Of a DNA stretch of 64,000 bases, positions 58,761 through 64,000 are shown in pieces. The DNA comes from Streptomyces sp. NBC_01288 (GTDB taxonomy: Bacteria > Actinomycetota > Actinomycetes > Streptomycetales > Streptomycetaceae). How positions within the stretch are numbered: position 1 is the first letter of the stretch; each line of letters begins with the position of its first letter. The stretch spans positions 9,609,001-9,673,000 of the forward strand of contig NZ_CP108427.1 of the NCBI RefSeq assembly GCF_035982055.1. Reading direction: 5' to 3'. The notes beneath the pieces are model-generated. The model was not told where the DNA came from. It did not search any database and saw nothing but the letters and a program-made list of their open reading frames with translations. A program made the translations under genes and the position numbers.

Positions 58761-58902
58761 CGGGCGTTGGTTGGAGGAGGCAGCTTACCGGGGCGGGAGC
58801 TTGGCCATTTCGGTGAAGTACGCGCGGAGCAACGGCTCATCGCCGCGCGGGACGCGGACCGCCTGCGTGTTGCCGTATCTGGCGCACTGCGCTTGCCGGG
58901 CT

Positions 58903-59581
58903 TCATAGCGCGACGGCGACCGCCCCCACGGCCACCGCTGTCGTCGCCACGACAAGTGCCAGGATGCTGAAGGCGATCTCGGACGCGCGGGAACGGTCTT
59001 CGGGCGCGAGGTCCAAGGTGAAGACGGCCGGGTTCTCGGACGTGCAGTGGATCGTGACGTCGCGGCCGTACGAGTTCGTCGGGTCGGGCAGTCCGTCGGG
59101 GCAGGCGACGGAGACGGTCCAGGGCGCGCCGAAGCCGAGCAGGGCCCAGGGCCAACCCCAGACGTTCGCGGCGAGGGCCACGAGACCGACGTAGAGGAGG
59201 AAGACCGCGAAGTCGGGCCAGGCGCGGCCGTGTTGGTTGGCCCGGAGATCGGTGGTGAAGCGGTAGGTGTGCGGGCTGCCGCGCCGGTAGCGGATGCCGA
59301 TCTCGCGGCCCGTCCAGGCGGCGGTGATCCGGTCGCCGTGTTCGGCGTCGTTCGTGACGGTGAACTCCCGTCCGGTGGACGGGTCCTGGAAGGAGAACGA
59401 CCACCGGTATCCCGTCCTTCTGGGAGCTTCCGTGCCGGGGTCCCCGTACCCGGTCGATCCGGCCCATGACCCGGACCGTGCGCTGGGCCCGGGTCAACCC
59501 GGCCAGCGACAGACCGTATCCGAGCAGCGCCCACGTGCCGAACACCGCGCACCACAGCACCAGATATCCGTGCCGGCCCAT
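58903..59581 (-). pseudogene. DUF3592-like membrane protein, frameshifted
   Basis: The N-terminal part from ATG 59581 reads MGRHGYLVLWCAVFGTWALL and then RVMGRIDRVRGPRHGSSQKD. Near 59400 similarity moves to another frame: FSFQDPSTGREFTVTNDAEH, RITAAWTGREIGIRYRRG and WPDFAVFLLYVGLVALAANV, ending with AVAVGAVAVAL at 58903. One inserted base in a GTGGTCG context would explain it. Both parts together give the usual two-helix, one beta-domain DUF3592 layout. It could also be a sequencing error. Confidence 0.7.
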
Positions 59582-59643
59582 CTCGCTCGCCTTTCTCCCG
59601 TTCCTGGCTGTCCATCGCGCCGCCGAGTCGAGCCTCGGCGCTG

Positions 59644-60750
59644 TCAGCCGGCCAGGGTGCGCCGCACCACCTCGCCCTTGCCGTTCGCCTCAAGCGAGGC
59701 CGTGCCGTCGGAGCCGGTCACGCCGACCCGGACGGTGAGGGAACCGGTGAGGCGGTCGGTGGTGATCTGCCAGGTCTGCGGGGGACGGATGCCGAGGGTG
59801 GACCTGGCCTCCTCGACCAGGTCGGGGAAGCGTTCGTAGGGGACGGAACCCGGGTCGAAGTGCGGGGCCTGCGAGCCGGTGGGGGTGAACACGACCGACA
59901 GCAGGCGTTCTTGTACGACGACGGTGAGCGCCTGGCCGGTGTTCTTGCCCTTGCCCTTGGTCAACGAGTCGACGGCGCGGCGCAGTTCACCCTTGTCGAG
60001 GAACGACTGGCCGGGGCCGAGGGCGACCGTGCCGGACGCCGACGTCACGACCGTGGTCGACGACGTGGCGGAGACGGAGGGCTCGGGGGAGGAGGGCGGC
60101 TGCCCGGAGGTGTCCTTGTCGAACAGGTCGGCGCGGAACAGCAGGATCACACCGGCCGCGGCGAGCAGCAGCGCGAGCAGCGTGACGAAGCCGACGGCAC
60201 AGCCCGCGGAGGGCTCGCTCACCACGGCCGGGCCCGGTGCCGAGTCCAGGTGGGCGCCGGCCACCCGCTCCTCCCACTCCGGTGTCGGCCGCTTCACGAT
60301 CCGGACCTTCCACAGCCGGTCCGGCGGGTACTGGACCACCACGACGCCGCCGGGGCGGTAGTCGGGCAGGTCGGCGAGGTTGAGGTGCTGGGTGAACTGG
60401 ACGCGGTACGCTGGTATGTCCTCGTCCGGGGCGACCGTGACGTCGAAGCGGACCGCCACGTCGCTCGTCGCCTCGCCCCCGACGGCCTCCAGGCTCTCGA
60501 TCTGCGCGAGAGCCGTGCGCGGCGGGATCGCCGCCTCCCGGGCGCGCCTCGGCATACCGGCGAGGAGGAAGAGCAGGCCGTAGACCGCGGGCAGGCCCAC
60601 GCCCGTCACGCACAGCGGCACGCTCTCGATGACGCAGCCGACCACGAAGGCGGCCAGCGACGCGCCGATCACACCGCCCGTCAGAATCCCTCGGGCGAGG
60701 GCGACGGGAGTGTTGCGCGTGGGCGGCGGCGCGCCCTGGGTGATCGTCAC
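59644..60750 (-). CDS. DUF3592-like membrane protein with C-terminal extension
   Basis: 368 residues. Two membrane helices near residues 20-65 (GVIGASLAAFVVGCVIESVP, LPAVYGLLFLLAGM) precede a soluble beta domain (VAVRFDVTVAPDEDIPAYRV, QYPPDRLWKVRIVKRPTPEW). A third helix (VGFVTLLALLLAAAGVILLF) leads to a Ser/Pro/Thr-rich linker and an extracytoplasmic C-terminal domain of ~150 residues. GTG at 60750 is chosen because the conserved part begins there. The adjacent DUF3592 gene suggests a tandem pair. Function unknown. Confidence 0.75.
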   Translation of the reverse strand: MTITQGAPPPTRNTPVALARGILTGGVIGASLAAFVVGCVIESVPLCVTGVGLPAVYGLLFLLAGMPRRAREAAIPPRTALAQIESLEAVGGEATSDVAVRFDVTVAPDEDIPAYRVQFTQHLNLADLPDYRPGGVVVVQYPPDRLWKVRIVKRPTPEWEERVAGAHLDSAPGPAVVSEPSAGCAVGFVTLLALLLAAAGVILLFRADLFDKDTSGQPPSSPEPSVSATSSTTVVTSASGTVALGPGQSFLDKGELRRAVDSLTKGKGKNTGQALTVVVQERLLSVVFTPTGSQAPHFDPGSVPYERFPDLVEEARSTLGIRPPQTWQITTDRLTGSLTVRVGVTGSDGTASLEANGKGEVVRRTLAG

Positions 60751-60957
60751 ACGGGGGATTGTGCCGGGCCCGGGTGATCGCCAGTAGGTACGGAAGGTAT
60801 CGATATCGGTACGTAGGCGGCATGGCTTGGACATCTTCCGCCGTTTCGGCCGTCGACTACGCGGCTTTCTCCGGCTCGTCCGTAGTGCTCGCCGTTCCCC
60901 ATCTTGCATGCTGGGAGCGGGAGTTGAGTGCACCCGTGATCCGGGAAGGGGGCGTTC

Positions 60958-62082
60958 GTGAGGGGCGAGTCCGGGAAGCGGTCTCGACGTGTCGCTGTCG
61001 TCGGCGTGGGCATCCTCGGAGCCTGCGTGGGCTGGAATCTGGCCCGGCGCGGTGCCGAGGTGGTCCTCATCGACGCCGGCCGGCCGGGCGAGGGCGTCAC
61101 CGACTGGTCCTTCTCATGGGTCAACGCCGGCAACAAGACCGTGACCAGGGCCTACTTCGACCTGAACGTGGCGGGCATAGCGGCGCATCATGAGCTCGCC
61201 GGGATCATCGGGCCGGACTCGTGGTGGTATCCCAGCGGCCATCTGCGCTGGACGGACGATCCCGCGGCGGAGGCGAAGTTCCTGAAGACCGCTGAGTTGC
61301 TGGGCGGTTGGGGCTACCGGGTCGAGGTGTCCACGGGGGCCGAGGTGCGCCGCCGCCTCGAACCCGCTCTCGCGCTGCCCGACGAGGTTCCCGTCGTGCT
61401 CTACCCCGACGAGGCCTGGGTGCACGGACGCCATCTCGTCGACCGCCTGGTCGGCCAAGTCGTAGCGGCGGGCGGGGAGTTACGGTCCCGCACCGAGGTC
61501 CATGACATCGGGACCGGTGCCGACGGGAGCGTCCGGACCGTCTCCCTGTCCGACGGCAGCCGTCTCGACGTGGACATCGTGGTGAACGCGGCGGGTCCAG
61601 CCGCTTCCCACGTCGCCGGACTCGTCGGACGGCGGTTGCCGATGCGCCGGGAACCCGGCGTCGTCACCCGGATCGACTGCGCTCCGGTGCCGATCCACCG
61701 GGCCATGCACGCGCCGCACATCGAGATGCGTCCTGACGGAGACGCCTCGATGGTCCTCCACAGCCGCGAGATCGACGCACTCATCGACACGGGCGAGGAA
61801 CCGGCGGAACTCGCGCGGCTGCTCCACGAGTTGGCGCGGCACGTCGTTCCGGACCTCGCCGACTCCCGCATCGCACAAGCGCGGGTGGCGTTCCGGCCGA
61901 TCCCGGCCGACGGATTCCCCTCGGTGGGAGCGGTGCCGTCCGTGCCGGGCTACTACGAGGCCGTCTCCCACAGCGGCATCACCCTCGGGCCGGTGATCGG
62001 CCGGTTGCTCGCGGCCGAGATCCTCGACGGGGAGAGGGACGAGTTGCTCGCGGGCTTCCTGCCGGAGCGGTTCCCTCAGTGA
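60958..62082 (+). CDS. FAD-dependent oxidoreductase (DAO family)
   Basis: 374 residues. The FAD loop is VAVVGVGILGACVGWNLARR (one Gly of GxGxxG is kept in each place), followed by GVTDWSFSWVNAGNKTV, VVNAAGPAASHVAGLVGRRL and the closing YYEAVSHSGITLGPVIGRLL. This is the glycine/sarcosine oxidase-like group. It is not near the HcnABC-like genes and has no visible partner. GTG start. Its stop overlaps a convergent pseudogene end. Confidence 0.88.
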   Translation: MRGESGKRSRRVAVVGVGILGACVGWNLARRGAEVVLIDAGRPGEGVTDWSFSWVNAGNKTVTRAYFDLNVAGIAAHHELAGIIGPDSWWYPSGHLRWTDDPAAEAKFLKTAELLGGWGYRVEVSTGAEVRRRLEPALALPDEVPVVLYPDEAWVHGRHLVDRLVGQVVAAGGELRSRTEVHDIGTGADGSVRTVSLSDGSRLDVDIVVNAAGPAASHVAGLVGRRLPMRREPGVVTRIDCAPVPIHRAMHAPHIEMRPDGDASMVLHSREIDALIDTGEEPAELARLLHELARHVVPDLADSRIAQARVAFRPIPADGFPSVGAVPSVPGYYEAVSHSGITLGPVIGRLLAAEILDGERDELLAGFLPERFPQ

Positions 62083-62570
62083 CGGTCCGGGCAGGCGCCG
62101 CCGGTGCGGTGGTCGTCGTCGGTGTCTTCCACGGGCATCGCGGTCGCAGGCCTGCTCGGCTGGCCTCGTAGCTCGGCGCCGTAGGCATCCGTCTGTTTGT
62201 GGACCGTGTCCGGTCGGGGCTCGGCCGGCCAGACGATGAGCAGGTAGTCCCCGACGGGTTCGGAGCCGACGCCGGCGGGGGCGATGTCGCGGCCCCGCGC
62301 GTGGACCCGGACCCGATAGGTGCCGGGTCCTCGGGATGTGAGGTTGGGGAGGTCCGGCGGGTCGTCCAGGACGCATGTGACGCGTAGGGCATGACTGGAC
62401 GCCGACGTTGACCTTGCCCCCGCTGATGCCGGCGCAGATCACGGGCGGGCTCCGTCATGCGGCCAGGCCAGGACCGCCGCGGCCTCCGTCGTCACCGGAA
62501 CGACCCCGGCGAACTCGAACCGGTGCTCAGGTTCGGCATACCTCGGCCCTTTCGTGGTAGACGCCAGTGC
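62076..62570 (-). pseudogene. hypothetical actinobacterial protein with in-frame stop
   Basis: In one minus-strand frame the sequence reads RYAEPEHRFEFAGVVPVTTE, AAAVLAWPHDGARP, then a TGA at 62439-62441, and resumes with LRVTCVLDDPPDLPNLTSRG, TYRVRVHARGRDIAPAGVGS and DYLLIVWPAEPRPDTVHKQT to the stop at 62076. The short middle part VICAGISGGKVNVGVQS lies one frame away, so two compensating indels around the TGA are likely. The G-P-G-T-Y-R-V-R-V-H-x-R-G-R-D phrase is common in Streptomyces secreted/hypothetical proteins. Confidence 0.6.
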
Positions 62571-62766
62571 GGCGGCAGAGGTCGCGATCGGGATCGGGAT
62601 CGGGCGGGGTGCGGCAGCCGGAGGCGCCGGGCACTCGTCGTCACAGATCACTCGGTGCGTACCGAGTCTTGAGACACGTTTTACGCGACGCACGCAACTG
62701 AGGCCCCCTCTGTCGCTGTCTGACAGTGAGTCGGGCCCGTCAGGGTCGAGGTCGAGGAGCTAGAGA

Positions 62767-63765
62767 GTGGGGCAAGTCGTGGGACGGCGCAAGGGCAGCA
62801 TAGGGATCGCACTCGTCACGGGTGCGGTGCTGGTGGGTGCGACTGCCTGTGGTGGGGGCGGCAGCGACAAGGCGAGCGGGGACGACGCGAAGGCGTCGGG
62901 CAAGGCGAGTGCGACCGCCTCTCCGTCGCCGACGAAGCCCTTGGGCCCGCCGATGCTGCTGGACACGATCACCCCGCAGACGGGAACCACGGTCGGCGTG
63001 GCCATGCCGATCTCGGTGATCTTCACGAACCCGGTGGCGTCCAAGGCGCGGGCCACGGTCGAGAAGCACATGAAGGTCAGCGCCTCGCAGTCGGTCGTCG
63101 GTGCCTGGCACTGGATGGGCGACAAGCGCGTCGACTGGCGCCCGAAGACGTACTGGCCCTCCGGTACGACGGTGAAGATCGACGCCGACATGAAGGGCGT
63201 CACCAACGGCAACGGCCGGTACGGCGTGCACAGTTACACGCACACCTTCAAGGTCGGCGACGACGTCCGCGCGGACGTCTCCGTCACCAACCACACCATG
63301 AAGGTGACCAAGAACGGCGCGACGGTGCGCACCCTGTCGATCAACGCGGGCAGCGCCGAGTACCCGACGTGGGACGGCACGATGGCCGTCATCGACAAGC
63401 AGAAGAAGGTCCACATGACCTCCTGCAGCGTCGGCATCAGCTGCGACAAGGGCAGCGCCAACTACTACGACCTGACGCTGCCCTGGGACATCCACCTCAC
63501 CCAGTCCGGCACCTACGTGCACTACTCGACCGGCGACCCGAACCCGGGCAGCGGCAGCGCCCGCGGCTCGCACGGCTGCGTCCACCTGTCCCTGTCCGAC
63601 GCCGAGTGGTTCTACGGCCAGGTCAAGCAGGGCGACCCCATCACCATCACCGGATCGCCCCGCGGCAAGGCCCCCGCCGACAACGGCTACGCCGACTTCA
63701 ACCTCGGCTGGGACCAGTGGCTCGCGGGCAGCGGCTCCGGCGAGGGGACGACCGCGGCGCTGTGA
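62767..63765 (+). CDS. L,D-transpeptidase (YkuD) lipoprotein with Ig-like domain
   Basis: 332 residues. The lipobox is GATACG (Cys28). Residues ~60-165 are a bacterial Ig-like domain (LDTITPQTGTTVGVAMPISV, WRPKTYWPSGTTVKI). Residues ~170-300 are the YkuD domain with VTKNGATVRTLSINAGS and the catalytic GSHGCVHLSLSDA (His269, Cys271). It makes 3-3 cross-links in peptidoglycan outside the membrane. Length and layout match the LdtMt2-like group of actinobacteria. GTG start with GAGGAGC about 7 nt upstream. Confidence 0.95.
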   Translation: MGQVVGRRKGSIGIALVTGAVLVGATACGGGGSDKASGDDAKASGKASATASPSPTKPLGPPMLLDTITPQTGTTVGVAMPISVIFTNPVASKARATVEKHMKVSASQSVVGAWHWMGDKRVDWRPKTYWPSGTTVKIDADMKGVTNGNGRYGVHSYTHTFKVGDDVRADVSVTNHTMKVTKNGATVRTLSINAGSAEYPTWDGTMAVIDKQKKVHMTSCSVGISCDKGSANYYDLTLPWDIHLTQSGTYVHYSTGDPNPGSGSARGSHGCVHLSLSDAEWFYGQVKQGDPITITGSPRGKAPADNGYADFNLGWDQWLAGSGSGEGTTAAL

Positions 63766-63805
63766 CGCGCCGCGGTGGGGTCACCGGGCAGCACGACGAT
63801 CGGTG

Positions 63806-64000
63806 TCAGCAGGTGCGCCCGGCGTAGTGGGCGCCCTGGATCTTGCGGGCGGAGCCCAGCCAGGTCGTACCGTGCGCGACGCACCGCTCGTAGTCGCGCG
63901 CCCGGGCGACCTCGACCTTGATGACGACCCGCGAACCGTCGGTCGTGCAGTGGCGGTAGAAGGCGTCGGACCCGGTCTCGTAGAAACCGCAGGGACCGGC
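63806..64000 (-). CDS. DUF6355-like secreted protein, C-terminal end (cut by window)
   Basis: The last 64 codons are present; the frame is open at the right edge. It reads AGPCGFYETGSDAFYRHCTT, VVIKVEVARARDYERCVAHG and IQGAHYAGRTC, with four Cys likely in two disulfides. The G-F-Y ... H-C ... V-V-I-K-V ... C-V ... Y-x-G-x-x-C pattern fits the DUF6355 family found near natural-product genes in actinobacteria. It converges with the L,D-transpeptidase gene. Confidence 0.65.
   Translation of the reverse strand, partial: AGPCGFYETGSDAFYRHCTTDGSRVVIKVEVARARDYERCVAHGTTWLGSARKIQGAHYAGRTC

Overview
The window is actinobacterial, most likely Streptomyces. GC content is very high, codons end in G or C, GTG starts are frequent, genes overlap by ATGA or GTGA, and many families are typical of the genus: WGR/propeller, SMI1/KNR4, DUF6461-like, DUF6368-like, trypco2, TerD, DUF4232 and DUF6355-like. 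No rRNA, tRNA, CRISPR array or complete insertion sequence was seen. The density of accessory catabolic operons, one small biosynthetic cluster and many frameshifted gene remnants suggests a chromosome arm rather than the core (inference).

Layout. 1-5.0 kb: a plus-strand sugar operon (ThuA-like end, alpha/beta hydrolase, two TIM-barrel isomerase/epimerases, ribulokinase, ribulose-phosphate 4-epimerase). 5.1-5.9 kb: a secreted protein. 6.0-14.0 kb: a nine-gene minus-strand operon with a DapA-like lyase/aldolase, an amino-acid type ABC importer, a three-part FAD/[2Fe-2S] amine dehydrogenase of the HcnABC type, a free-standing allophanate-hydrolase C-terminal domain and a dihydropyrimidinase-like hydrolase. 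A divergent LacI-type regulator faces it, and two matching operator-like sites lie between. 15.4-18.5 kb: a LysR remnant, an SMI1/KNR4 protein and a decayed stretch. 18.6-20.7 kb: SulP transporter and MerR regulator around a long palindrome. 20.8-25.7 kb: WGR/propeller protein, broken antiporter, AccE-like peptide and an intact KhtT/KhtU-like pair. 25.8-28.6 kb: BlaI/M56 signalling pair with TerD and TatA homologues and two near-identical BlaI-type operators.

28.8-44.7 kb: a mix of small units. These are an LLM flavin oxidoreductase, a YdcF protein, a MocR regulator with DapA-like enzyme and MFS exporter, an orphan P450, a wrecked ECF sigma gene, a DUF6461-like protein, a HAD/MFS pair opposite a DeoR regulator, a DHFR-like/VOC pair, a lipoprotein, and a TetR regulator whose 16-bp palindrome occurs three times before a secreted SnoaL-like protein. 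45.0-46.2 kb is a graveyard of an LLM oxidoreductase, an aldo/keto reductase and an unknown gene. 46.5-49.3 kb: a DUF6368-like protein and an APC permease.

49.8-58.8 kb: a compact translationally coupled cluster (KASIII, SDR, AfsA-like hotdog protein, acyl-CoA oxidase-like enzyme, second KASIII, ACP, KASII, XRE/TPR regulator) that looks like a small fatty-acid or polyketide-type pathway I cannot match to a named product. A degenerate 15-bp tandem array separates its first two genes. 58.9-64 kb: two DUF3592-like genes (one frameshifted), a DAO-type oxidoreductase, a nonsense-bearing remnant, an L,D-transpeptidase lipoprotein and the end of a DUF6355-like secreted protein.

The best candidates for something not yet described are the nine-gene catabolic operon and the KASIII/AfsA/ACOX cluster with its minisatellite. 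The BlaI regulon linking terD and tatA is a further lead.
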